From: JAAEPI01 sp964352625
GTDB lineage: Bacteria > Bacteroidota > Bacteroidia > Cytophagales > Cyclobacteriaceae
NCBI GenBank assembly: GCA_964352625.1
Contig: CAYGSD010000028.1
Coordinates: 1 to 15,407, forward strand
Length of the DNA stretch: 15,407 nucleotides
Direction of reading: 5' to 3'
Positions 5,034 to 12,476 of the stretch are shown one piece after another. Within the stretch, counting starts at the first letter, position 1. The number at the start of each line of letters is the position of its first letter. Made by a program: the position numbers and the translations under genes. The notes beneath the pieces were generated by a model. The model saw only the letters and a list, made by a program, of their open reading frames with translations, searched no databases and was not told the origin of the DNA.

Positions 5034-7514
5034 ATGCGGTTTGCCTTTTTTGGTGTAATCTTCGTTTTGTTTCTTTCATCAAGTGCTCAAATACTCAAGG
5101 GGCGAACTTTGTCTTCTTCTGGGGAGCCTTTGCCCTTCGCTACGATCCATATCAAAGGCACCACACTTGGAACGACAAGTAACTCAAATGGTTTCTATCA
5201 GTTAAAACTAAAGGAAAAGGGAAAATTTTTCTTCGTTGTTCAGCACATTGGTTTTCAAAAAATCGAAAAAGAGCTGACCGTCGATGATATTCTTGTGCAG
5301 GATTTCAGCCTTAGCCCAGAAATTCTTGAATTGAGTGAGGTGGTGGTTTCGTCCGACAGTGAAGACCCTGCCTATCGTGTCATTCGCGAGGCAATCAAAA
5401 AAAGGAAGTACTACGAAAAGGAAGTGAACGCCTATCTCTGCGATGTATACATCAAGGGTGTGCAGCGGTTGGACACTTTTCCTGAGAAAATTTTTGGAGT
5501 GACGCTAGACTTGGATACCGGAATAGTCTATTTGTCTGAATCCATTTCGGAGCTAAAATTCAAACAACCGAATCTGATCAACGAGCGAATGATTTCTTCT
5601 AAAGTCAGTGGAGATAATCGGGCTTTCAGCTGGAATCAAGCCTCGGACATGCTGATCAATCTCTATGAAAATTCCTTCGTGATCGATGGACTTAGTGAGC
5701 GTGGATTCGTCTCCCCTATCGCCAACAATGCGATGCTCTTTTACGACTATGAATTGAAGGGGGTCATTCAGGAGGACGATCGATTGATCAATAAAATCAA
5801 GCTCCTGCCCAAGCGAAAAAACGACCCGGTCTTTGACGGCTTTATTTACATAGAAGAGGACTCTTGGCGAATCCACAGTGTAGACGCGCTTTTGGTGAAA
5901 TCTCGGGGCATTGAGTTTGTGGACTCACTCACTTTGCATCAAGTTTTTGCGAGAGTGGAGAATGACATCATGATGCCCTTTTCTCAGCGGTTTGGATTCC
6001 AGTTTGATGTCTTCAAAATCAGAGGCAGTGGCTACTTCAACGCCATTTACTCGAACTACAAAATCGAGCCGAACTACGAACTCATAAATCAAAATAGACC
6101 AGCAGGCACTCCTCCTCTTTTTTCTAAGAAGGAATTCACCAACGAAATAATGAGAGTAGAAGAAGGATCCAATGAAAAGGATTCCGCGTATTGGGAAAGT
6201 GTTCGCCCCATGCCCCTCAGCGATGTGGAAATCAAAGATTATGAAGTGAAAGACAGCATCAGGGTCGTGAAGGAAAGCAAGGAATACAAAGACTCAGTGG
6301 ATGTAGAAAAGAATAAAATTACGGCCGGTAAAATTTTATTGGCGGGGCACACCATTAGTCGGACGTACGAAGGAAAACGCTATGATTTTCCTTCCGCAAT
6401 TCAGGCTATTCAATACAACACCGTGGAAGGATTTGCCTTGGACTTTCGGTTCGGGTATAGATTCTACAATGAAGATAATCGACTGAAATACCGCATTAGT
6501 CCTGCGGTTCGCTATGGCCTGTCCAATGAAAAATTTCATGCAAAGACGGATTTCTATTACCGAAAACTCGATCAAAAATTTACCTCCTTCTCGGCAGGTG
6601 CTGGCAGGTACGTCAGTCAAATAAATGAATCGAATCCCGTCGCACCTTTCAATAACACAGTCACGGCTTTGTTCTTTGGTGAGAGCTTCGTGAAGCTATT
6701 TGAAAAAGGGTTCGTGTATGGTGGCTTCCAGCAAGAGCTCGTCAACGGACTGCTTTTTACAGGACGACTGGAGTACGCCAATCGAACTCAACTTTTTAAC
6801 ACTGCCGACTTTAGTTTCTCTGATTCCATAAACTTCCAACCCAACCAACCAATCAATGCCGAGTTAGCAGACACTTCATTTCCTGCTCATCAGGCTTTAG
6901 TTGCAGATTTTACTTTCAGAATCAGGTTTGGCCAGAAGTACCAAACCCGCCCAGATCGACGACTTATCTACAAGCCAAAAACCCCTGAAATTTTCGTTCG
7001 ATACAAGAAGGGACTCCCAGTCTTGGGTAGCGACGTGAATTTCGATCAGGTAGAACTTTCCGTGACGGATGATATTCGATTTGGATTAGTGGGCGTCAGT
7101 GAATGGCATCTGAGCACTGGCGGTTTCCTCAACAAAAAAGAGCTGTCATTCATCAATTATCAGCATTTCAATGGCAACAGGTTGTGGTACTCAAGAGCAA
7201 ATGGATTGAGACAATTTCAGCTTCTGGACTACTACCAATACTCCACAAGCAGGAAGTATTTCGAGGCGCACTATGAGCACCACTTCAATGAATTCATCCT
7301 GAATAAGGTGCCGCTAATCAGGAATCTAAATTGGCAAACGGTGGCTTCTGTTCACTATCTGACAACTAAACCGATTGGTGACTACTGGGAGTTGGGGGTA
7401 GGAATCGAACACATCTTCAAATTCCTGCGGATTGATTACTTCCGAGCCGTGCAAAATGGCAAATTGGATAACCCGGTGGCTAACCAGGCTATCCGCTTTG
7501 GGTTTGGGTTTTAA
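5034..7514 (+). CDS. DUF5686/carboxypeptidase-regulatory-like outer-membrane protein
   Basis: An 826-residue protein starting at the ATG at 5034 with a signal peptide (about 1-18, ending SSSAQ). Residues about 20-103 form a carboxypeptidase-D-regulatory-like beta domain (GEPLPFATIHIKGTTLGTTS, then NGFYQL, ending LSEVVV), as at the N-terminus of many Bacteroidota surface proteins. The remainder matches the DUF5686 pattern: a helical VIREAIKKRKYYEKEVNAY segment, a beta-rich middle, and a C-terminal beta-barrel of alternating aromatic strands ending in FGFGF, whose terminal Phe is a typical outer-membrane barrel signal. It is probably an outer-membrane transporter or assembly-related protein; the substrate is unknown. 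There is no TonB-box or plug that I can see, so it is not a SusC. Its stop overlaps the stop of the opposing TPR gene by four bases. Confidence 0.85.
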   Translation: MRFAFFGVIFVLFLSSSAQILKGRTLSSSGEPLPFATIHIKGTTLGTTSNSNGFYQLKLKEKGKFFFVVQHIGFQKIEKELTVDDILVQDFSLSPEILELSEVVVSSDSEDPAYRVIREAIKKRKYYEKEVNAYLCDVYIKGVQRLDTFPEKIFGVTLDLDTGIVYLSESISELKFKQPNLINERMISSKVSGDNRAFSWNQASDMLINLYENSFVIDGLSERGFVSPIANNAMLFYDYELKGVIQEDDRLINKIKLLPKRKNDPVFDGFIYIEEDSWRIHSVDALLVKSRGIEFVDSLTLHQVFARVENDIMMPFSQRFGFQFDVFKIRGSGYFNAIYSNYKIEPNYELINQNRPAGTPPLFSKKEFTNEIMRVEEGSNEKDSAYWESVRPMPLSDVEIKDYEVKDSIRVVKESKEYKDSVDVEKNKITAGKILLAGHTISRTYEGKRYDFPSAIQAIQYNTVEGFALDFRFGYRFYNEDNRLKYRISPAVRYGLSNEKFHAKTDFYYRKLDQKFTSFSAGAGRYVSQINESNPVAPFNNTVTALFFGESFVKLFEKGFVYGGFQQELVNGLLFTGRLEYANRTQLFNTADFSFSDSINFQPNQPINAELADTSFPAHQALVADFTFRIRFGQKYQTRPDRRLIYKPKTPEIFVRYKKGLPVLGSDVNFDQVELSVTDDIRFGLVGVSEWHLSTGGFLNKKELSFINYQHFNGNRLWYSRANGLRQFQLLDYYQYSTSRKYFEAHYEHHFNEFILNKVPLIRNLNWQTVASVHYLTTKPIGDYWELGVGIEHIFKFLRIDYFRAVQNGKLDNPVANQAIRFGFGF

Positions 7515-8806
7515 CGCTTCTGAATCGTCACTTTTTCATTTATCCAGCAGCCCACTACGATTTCGTCTCCCTCCTTGCTATTGCGAGTAAATATCTCTTC
7601 CGCCGATGGGAATTGCTCCTTAGCAGCAGCCATACGTTCCTGATTGCCCGCCCTCTTGTACATTTCATACGCCGCGATGAACACCGCTCTGTCCTTCACA
7701 ATATCCTCCTTGCCTGCGCATTCTTCAAAGCTGGTCATGTAAAGATTTCCGATGAATTCATAGGCCTCCGCTGAGCCCGGCTTCACAGTTAAAGCCTGAT
7801 TTGCAAAATCTCTTGCTTTCGATTTTTGTCCCATTTTGGAAGCGATCTTGGCTTGAGAAATCAGTAAATCATATTTGTCTTGATCATTAGCTGCCAGCTT
7901 TAGGGCCTTACCATAAAATTCCATGGCTTTTGCATGATTGCTTTCAGCTGCCCATTTATCGCCCAAAATTTTAGCGAGTTGATAGCTCGGATCATTTTTC
8001 ATGATGGTCTCCGCAGCTTGCAAAAAATAAGGCTGATCAGAACATTTAGCCTGAAGTGAATAGTTGAACACCTTCTTGGCTGTACCCAAATCCGAAGGGT
8101 CGGCCTTCAATCTTGGGGCCAGGTTATTTTTAATGAAATCACAAGTCACCAGCCCTTCAAGCGAAGCAAAAAGCGCATCCACCTTGTCTCGCTTGTCGGT
8201 CATATCCTCTCCCGCTTTTTGCTTCTCGTCCATGACGTTTGAGAGTGTTTGATGAATGTCCAGCACTTTCTCTGCTGGCATTTCTTTCACCTTCCAGTCG
8301 TACCCATACTTCGCTACTGTCATGTAAGGAATCATATTGAAACTAGAAATTCCAGCCCCATTCAACTCAAATGCCTTGTCGTACATTTCAATTAGCTGAG
8401 GATATCGCTTGGGTGTTTTGTAGAAGTACTTGAACGCCGTGTATGCTTTTCTATCCAGCACAGAAGCCTCATTGCCAAAGTGCTTAATGCGCATGTCGTA
8501 CATCCAAAGCGCCGAATCTTGCAACTGCGTGAGTCGCGTCGCATCGGTCACGTTTTTCATCACCTCCTCCACGCATTTTGTGCCGTCAATGTAAATGGAA
8601 GGGTTGAGATCGGCATTCTTTTCAAAAAGCCAGTTCAACGGCTTCATCGCCTCCTCATAATTATCTGCCGACATGAGCACTTTGTAATACGCCTGCATTT
8701 CCTGTGCCTTGTCAAACATGGCCTTGTCCGTCGGCCAATTCCATCCATCCTGAGAATACCCAGAGATGGCCGGAAGAAGTAATAGTCCTAATATAATCTT
8801 CTTCAT
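7511..8806 (-). CDS. Secreted/periplasmic TPR-repeat protein
   Basis: A 431-residue protein from the ATG at 8804-8806. It opens with the signal peptide MKKIILGLLLLPAISGYSQ and is probably cleaved before DGWNWP. The mature part is almost all alpha-helical. Helix pairs of TPR type are visible at about 285-350 (HAKAMEFYGKALKLAANDQD, SKARDFANQALTVKPGSAEA), with more degenerate ones from about 35 to 180. The C-terminus (about 415-431) reads GDEIVVGCWINEKVTIQKR and looks like a terminal strand. Cysteines occur at scattered positions. Such proteins are common in Bacteroidota; no partner is evident. The gene stands alone, divergent from marC by 92 bases, and its 3' end overlaps the DUF5686 gene. Confidence 0.8.
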   Translation of the reverse strand: MKKIILGLLLLPAISGYSQDGWNWPTDKAMFDKAQEMQAYYKVLMSADNYEEAMKPLNWLFEKNADLNPSIYIDGTKCVEEVMKNVTDATRLTQLQDSALWMYDMRIKHFGNEASVLDRKAYTAFKYFYKTPKRYPQLIEMYDKAFELNGAGISSFNMIPYMTVAKYGYDWKVKEMPAEKVLDIHQTLSNVMDEKQKAGEDMTDKRDKVDALFASLEGLVTCDFIKNNLAPRLKADPSDLGTAKKVFNYSLQAKCSDQPYFLQAAETIMKNDPSYQLAKILGDKWAAESNHAKAMEFYGKALKLAANDQDKYDLLISQAKIASKMGQKSKARDFANQALTVKPGSAEAYEFIGNLYMTSFEECAGKEDIVKDRAVFIAAYEMYKRAGNQERMAAAKEQFPSAEEIFTRNSKEGDEIVVGCWINEKVTIQKR

Positions 8807-8875
8807 TTTGAGTTTGTTTTTTGATCGTGTTGCAAAAGTGATGCTAAAAGTAACGATGTATGTTTACGATACCGC

Positions 8876-8883
8876 TAGCTTTG
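8876..8883 (+). promoter_or_regulatory. Possible -7 box upstream of marC
   Basis: TAGCTTTG fits the TAnnTTTG box exactly, and an AGAGGA purine stretch (8889-8894) just before the ATG at 8899 could serve as a ribosome-binding site. No TTG is found at the usual distance upstream, and the leader would be only about 10 bases long, so the call is tentative. Confidence 0.35.
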
Positions 8884-8898
8884 TGTTAAGAGGAAATT

Positions 8899-9468
8899 AT
8901 GATTGATTTTAAAGAAATTTTGACGGTATCACTGGTTTTGTTCTCAGTGATAGACATACTTGGTAGTGTTCCAATTATCATTGATTTAAGGAAAAAATCC
9001 GGGCACATCCAGTCCGAAAAGGCCACAATAGTGTCCGCCGTTATTATGATCGCCTTCCTTTTTCTTGGGGAGACCATCCTGAAATTCCTCGGAATTGACA
9101 TCAGTTCGTTCGCCATAGCCGGAGCGGTCGTCATGTTCCTGATCGGACTTGAAATGGTGATGGGATTGCAGCTTTTCAAGCAAGACCCGGGGGATACGTC
9201 CTCCACCTCGGTAGTGCCCATTGCGTTTCCGCTCATTGCTGGTGCTGGCACACTTACTACCCTGCTTTCATTGCGGGCAGAATACTCTGAGCTAAACGTC
9301 CTGATAGGGATTGTTCTGAATCTCATTTTCGTCTATTTGGTGCTAAAATCAAGTGCTTGGCTTGAAAGAAAAATTGGAAACTCGGGCTTCCAGATTCTTA
9401 GAAAAGTTTTCGGAATAATCCTGCTCTCTATCGCTATCAAGCTGGTTAAAAACCACTGGTTTCTATGA
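8899..9468 (+). CDS. MarC-family integral membrane protein
   Basis: A 189-residue, very hydrophobic protein with about six membrane segments. Family marks are the N-terminal half-motif DILGSVPIIIDL (compare DPIGNIPIF in MarC/UPF0056 proteins) and the second-half motif VPIAFPLIAGAGTLTTLLSL (compare PLAFPLIAGPG). The family is a multipass membrane family of unknown transport function; the old link to multiple antibiotic resistance was not upheld. The ATG at 8899 is preceded by AAGAGGAAATT, a reasonable RBS. Its stop codon overlaps the start of rnhA in an ATGA tetranucleotide (9465-9468), so the two are probably co-transcribed and translationally coupled. The functional link between them is not obvious. 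Confidence 0.92.
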   Translation: MIDFKEILTVSLVLFSVIDILGSVPIIIDLRKKSGHIQSEKATIVSAVIMIAFLFLGETILKFLGIDISSFAIAGAVVMFLIGLEMVMGLQLFKQDPGDTSSTSVVPIAFPLIAGAGTLTTLLSLRAEYSELNVLIGIVLNLIFVYLVLKSSAWLERKIGNSGFQILRKVFGIILLSIAIKLVKNHWFL

Positions 9469-9923
9469 TCAAAATTTATACAGACGGTGCGGCCAAAGGC
9501 AATCCAGGGCCTGGAGGATATGGAGCAATTTTGGAATTCAATGGGAAACGCAAAGAGCTTTCAGAGGGCTTTCGGTTGACAACTAATAACCGGATGGAAT
9601 TGCTTGCGGTGATCGTGGCGCTTGAAGCGATCAAGAAGCCGGGCTGGGACGTTTTGGTCACGTCCGACTCCAAGTACGTGGTGGATGCCGTGACTAAAGG
9701 ATGGCTGGATGGCTGGGTTAAGAAAAATTTTAAAGACAAGAAAAACCCTGACCTCTGGAAACGATACCTGGTAGCTGCCAAGCCTCACAAAGTGAAATTT
9801 CATTGGGTGAAAGGGCATGCCGGCCATGCGGAAAACGAGCGTTGTGATGAGTTGGCGGTGAAAGCCGCAGAGGGAAAAGACTTGAAAGCAGATAAGGGGT
9901 ATGAATTGGGGATTAGGGATTAG
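9465..9923 (+). CDS. rnhA: Ribonuclease HI
   Basis: A 152-residue RNase HI that cleaves the RNA strand of RNA-DNA hybrids (R-loops, Okazaki primers). All catalytic residues are present: Asp7 in YTDGA, Glu45 in NNRMELLA, Asp68 in TSDSKYV, His118 in VKGHAGH, and Asp128 in NERCDELA. The basic-protrusion region GWLDGWVKKNFKDKKNPDLW (79-98) is also present. The length is close to the usual 150-155. The start is fixed by the ATGA overlap with marC. The last residues YELGIRD and the stop are encoded within a GGGATTA-like repeat that continues downstream, so the extreme C-terminus may be altered relative to relatives. Confidence 0.97.
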   Translation: MIKIYTDGAAKGNPGPGGYGAILEFNGKRKELSEGFRLTTNNRMELLAVIVALEAIKKPGWDVLVTSDSKYVVDAVTKGWLDGWVKKNFKDKKNPDLWKRYLVAAKPHKVKFHWVKGHAGHAENERCDELAVKAAEGKDLKADKGYELGIRD

Positions 9924-9938
9924 GATTTAGGGGTTAGG
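9908..9938. repeat. Short tandem repeat, GGGATTA-like
   Basis: Four imperfect 7-8-base units (GGGGATTA, GGGATTA, GGATTTA, GGGGTTA) followed by GG overlap the end of rnhA. They are telomere-like in composition, but here simply mark the 3' end of a convergent gene pair. Confidence 0.6.
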
Positions 9939-9963
9939 AACGGGGAATAATATATTGAACTAT

Positions 9964-9992
9964 TACTTTCTACTTCCCTACTTTCTACTCGC
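9964..9992. repeat. Short tandem repeat, TACTTTC-like
   Basis: Four imperfect 7-8-base units (TACTTTC, TACTTCCC, TACTTTC, TACTCGC) overlap the stop codon and last codons of the glycosyltransferase gene, whose stop is at 9978-9980. They lie 25 bases from the GGGATTA-like array at the end of the opposing gene. Confidence 0.55.
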
Positions 9993-11144
9993 TAATACTC
10001 GGTACAAATTCCCCATGGCTGATTGAAACCCATCTGGTGTAAAATCCTCCTTAAGAGTAGGCGTAAACTCAGCGTAGTTGGAAATCATTTGTTTAAGCGA
10101 CTCAGTTAACGCATCCGCCTCACACAACACCCCCACCTCTTCAGTCACGATATCCCTTGGCCCGCCGCAATCCATAGCTATTACGGGCTTGCCGCAAGCA
10201 ATGGCCTCCAGAAGCACATTCCCAAACGTCTCATGTCTACTTGGAAGCACATAGAACGAGCATCGCTGCATCTCCTCACGCACCTGCTCTCGGCTCAGTT
10301 CCCCAAGCCATGTGATTTTATCACTTATGCCCAATTCCTTCGCAAGATTTTGATATTCCCGAAGGTGCTCTCCATCTCCCCCAATTCTAAACTTGCCTTG
10401 AAAATCATCTCCTAGTTCCTTGATCGCCCGAATCAAAATATCGATCCCTTTTTGAGGAACCATCCTGCCAACAGTCAAAATAGTGGTTTGCTCGGGCAGG
10501 AAATCAATGGGTTTGAAGAAGTCTGTATCCACAGGATTGTGAATGACTTGGGTATTAGTTAGATCGAATTCATGGAGTCTTTTTTCCAATGAAGTGCTGG
10601 TGCAAATCAACTTGTTTGCTTCCTTTAGTGGGGTCTCTATCCACGCCTTCAGAGAACCATCTGATTTTTGAAATTCGGCAAACGGAAATGGGCTCATCCG
10701 AATTGAAACCACATAAGGAATGTCGTATTTCCCAGAGAGATAGTTGGCAATCAAAGCGCCTGGATAAGTGGCTTGTGCATGGAGCACGTCTATCCTGCCC
10801 ACTTGCTTTTGAAAGAATTGAAAATTCTCATCATTCGCCTCCAGCAGCCCCTTCAAGTTGCCATCAAGAACTTTGCGAGTCCAGGTTTTTCTTGGATTGG
10901 AGTAGGTGAAAATATTCGATTGCTGATCAGAGTGGTAGGTGCCTGATCGGAAGAGTTTCGGGAGGTTCTTAACATGATCACCTACTTTCATTTGAAACCT
11001 TGAATCTCCCTGCCCCCAGGTACTCACCCCCAAATTCCAATCGCGATTCAGCCGAGCGAGCATCTCAACTTGCTCCTTCACGAAGGTCCCGTAAATGGGG
11101 TTTTTCTTCGATGGATACCAAGATGGGATGTAAAAGATATTCAT
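9978..11144 (-). CDS. GT4-family glycosyltransferase
   Basis: A 388-residue GT-B fold retaining glycosyltransferase. The N-terminal domain starts MNIFYIPSWYPSKKNPIYGT, with the G-T-F-V-K-E-Q segment typical of the acceptor half. The C-terminal donor domain has HNPVDTDFF (202-210), VGRMVPQKGID (225-235), GGDGE (255-259) and the E-x7-E signature in HETFGNVLLEA (Glu305 and Glu313). It should transfer a sugar from a nucleotide-sugar to a lipid, sugar or polysaccharide acceptor on the cytoplasmic face of the membrane; neither donor nor acceptor can be told. Its ATG overlaps the stop of the methyltransferase gene in an ATGA (11141-11144), so translation is probably coupled. It is the last gene of the three-gene minus-strand operon. 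Confidence 0.92.
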   Translation of the reverse strand: MNIFYIPSWYPSKKNPIYGTFVKEQVEMLARLNRDWNLGVSTWGQGDSRFQMKVGDHVKNLPKLFRSGTYHSDQQSNIFTYSNPRKTWTRKVLDGNLKGLLEANDENFQFFQKQVGRIDVLHAQATYPGALIANYLSGKYDIPYVVSIRMSPFPFAEFQKSDGSLKAWIETPLKEANKLICTSTSLEKRLHEFDLTNTQVIHNPVDTDFFKPIDFLPEQTTILTVGRMVPQKGIDILIRAIKELGDDFQGKFRIGGDGEHLREYQNLAKELGISDKITWLGELSREQVREEMQRCSFYVLPSRHETFGNVLLEAIACGKPVIAMDCGGPRDIVTEEVGVLCEADALTESLKQMISNYAEFTPTLKEDFTPDGFQSAMGNLYRVLASRK

Positions 11145-11830
11145 GCCTTAGGCTCAAAAATAAGCCACCCAATGGAGTCACTACGCCATTCCTGAATGCT
11201 GGCCGACCACCACCTCCGCAGCAGTCTTTTGAAAGGTGGCTGAAAGGGATAATCAGCCATTGTTCTTTCCGCTACCGGAATAAAACTAGAATGATGGGTA
11301 TACTTGCTTCGTTCCTGCAGCAAACCTCTTATTGGCTCAGAGTGCACTTCCACCAAAATCACCGAGCTTCTCCACGCCAAAAATCTTTCCGGAGATAACA
11401 ACTCCTTCTCTGCACCCTCCACATCCATGATGATGAAATCCTTCCCTGATTTTGTGTCCAGATCGGCCTCAAATTTTCCCTTTACGAAGACTGTCACCCG
11501 ATTAATCAATGACAACCTGGTGATCAATTGTCGCCCGTCGTTATCCTCCTCGAAAGCCATGACCGGCCTCTTCCACTTCTTGGCAAGACCCACGGCATAA
11601 TAGCCCTCTCCCGCGCCTATGACAATTATTTTTTCGAAATTTTCTTTCTTGTTGGATTCGAAAATTCCATGCAGTTCCTTTTCATAAATGCCAAGAATTT
11701 TAGGGAAATAGACACTTCCCACACTTTGCCTTACGTAGTAGAGCCCCTTGAACGGGCCAGAAAATATCCGCTTATCAGTGACCTTTCGGAGGTACGCATG
11801 GACAAGACGAGCGGGAGAAAACGGGTGCAT
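11141..11830 (-). CDS. FkbM-like SAM-dependent methyltransferase
   Basis: A 229-residue protein from the ATG at 11828-11830. It has a class I methyltransferase core: IVIGAGEGYYAVGLA (69-83) is motif I, FEED (93-96) marks the second strand, and DFIIMDVEGAEKELL (131-145) is the acidic V-E-G-x-E segment characteristic of FkbM-type enzymes, followed by VILVEVHSE (157-165). FkbM relatives O-methylate sugars, polyketides or lipids. Here the adjoining GT4 gene makes a sugar or glycolipid substrate likely, but that is inference. The N-terminus (KGLYYVRQSVGSVYFPKILG) is not strongly conserved and contains no membrane segment. The gene starts 14 bases after the PPTase stop and ends by overlapping the GT4 start, so it is the middle of an operon. 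The C-terminus is rich in Trp and Arg. Confidence 0.82.
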   Translation of the reverse strand: MHPFSPARLVHAYLRKVTDKRIFSGPFKGLYYVRQSVGSVYFPKILGIYEKELHGIFESNKKENFEKIIVIGAGEGYYAVGLAKKWKRPVMAFEEDNDGRQLITRLSLINRVTVFVKGKFEADLDTKSGKDFIIMDVEGAEKELLSPERFLAWRSSVILVEVHSEPIRGLLQERSKYTHHSSFIPVAERTMADYPFQPPFKRLLRRWWSASIQEWRSDSIGWLIFEPKA

Positions 11831-11844
11831 AAAGCGAAACTAAA

Positions 11845-12450
11845 TCACACGCTATAACCCAGCACATAGTCCCACACCCATTCGTAGTAAATTTCAAATT
11901 TTTGCTTTTCCTCGGGTCGTAGAATTTTCCCGATCATCGTGTGATCGTCTTTGAATTTTACCTTGATTTCATCTTTCAGACTCAGGTATTTTCTTCCATG
12001 AATTTTAAAAATCACCTCCTTGGCGCACCAAATTTCACAGAGTTTTTCCATGTCCCCTTTGTACTCAAACTCTGATGGGTGGAGATATTTATCCTGAACC
12101 GTGATCAACTTTTGTCTCGGTCTTTCCAAGTCAATCCCACACGGTTTCTTCAAATCGATCATCGCACAAGCCATCGGAAAACTGTGAGAGATGGACAGCT
12201 CGGCATCATGTCCTTTGAGAAAGGGCTTCCCCGTATCACGGATGCCCACGCCTTGGTATTTCAGTCCAAAAATCTCACAGAGCCTCTGAATGAGAATTCT
12301 GCCAACAATCCATTCCGCTTCCCGCACTGGACTAAGTCCCGACGGAATTGGATCAGGGCACATATTAGGAATCTGATCAAGTTCTTCTTGAATATTCCAC
12401 ACGGCATACGCCGCATTATCGTTGATTTGTTTGGATAGAAGGAGTGGCAT
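11845..12450 (-). CDS. 4'-phosphopantetheinyl transferase (Sfp/AcpT superfamily)
   Basis: A 201-residue enzyme that moves the 4'-phosphopantetheine arm from CoA to a serine of an acyl or peptidyl carrier protein. The sequence shows GKPFL (74-78), LSISHS (85-90), GIDLE (105-109, with Asp107 as a metal ligand) and WCAKEVIFKIHG (141-152, with Lys144 and Glu145), i.e. the P2 and P3 motifs in order. The length suits the short Sfp-like group seen in Bacteroidota. No carrier protein or polyketide/peptide synthase is in the window, so the target may be the housekeeping ACP or a distant one. It is the first gene of the operon with the methyltransferase and glycosyltransferase, and its ATG (12448-12450) lies only 26 bases from the divergent WD40 start. 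Confidence 0.9.
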   Translation of the reverse strand: MPLLLSKQINDNAAYAVWNIQEELDQIPNMCPDPIPSGLSPVREAEWIVGRILIQRLCEIFGLKYQGVGIRDTGKPFLKGHDAELSISHSFPMACAMIDLKKPCGIDLERPRQKLITVQDKYLHPSEFEYKGDMEKLCEIWCAKEVIFKIHGRKYLSLKDEIKVKFKDDHTMIGKILRPEEKQKFEIYYEWVWDYVLGYSV

Positions 12451-12476
12451 TGTCCAATTTTACACAAGTTAGCCAA

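Noticed and set aside
5553..5876. 107-codon minus-strand frame inside the DUF5686 gene
   Set aside because: It lies wholly inside a long, well supported gene and shows no recognisable domain or start context.
8886..9326. 146-codon minus-strand frame opposite marC
   Set aside because: The MarC reading on the plus strand has family motifs and six TM segments. The antisense frame is rich in Ser, Thr and Met with no domain signal.
9908..9938. Telomere or plasmid-end repeat
   Set aside because: Only about four imperfect units, in the interior of a window with ordinary genes on both sides. It overlaps the rnhA stop codon.
12444..12476. GTG start giving an 11-residue extension of the WD40 protein
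   Set aside because: It would overlap the start codon of the divergent PPTase gene and adds sequence without a blade motif. The ATG at 12477 is simpler.
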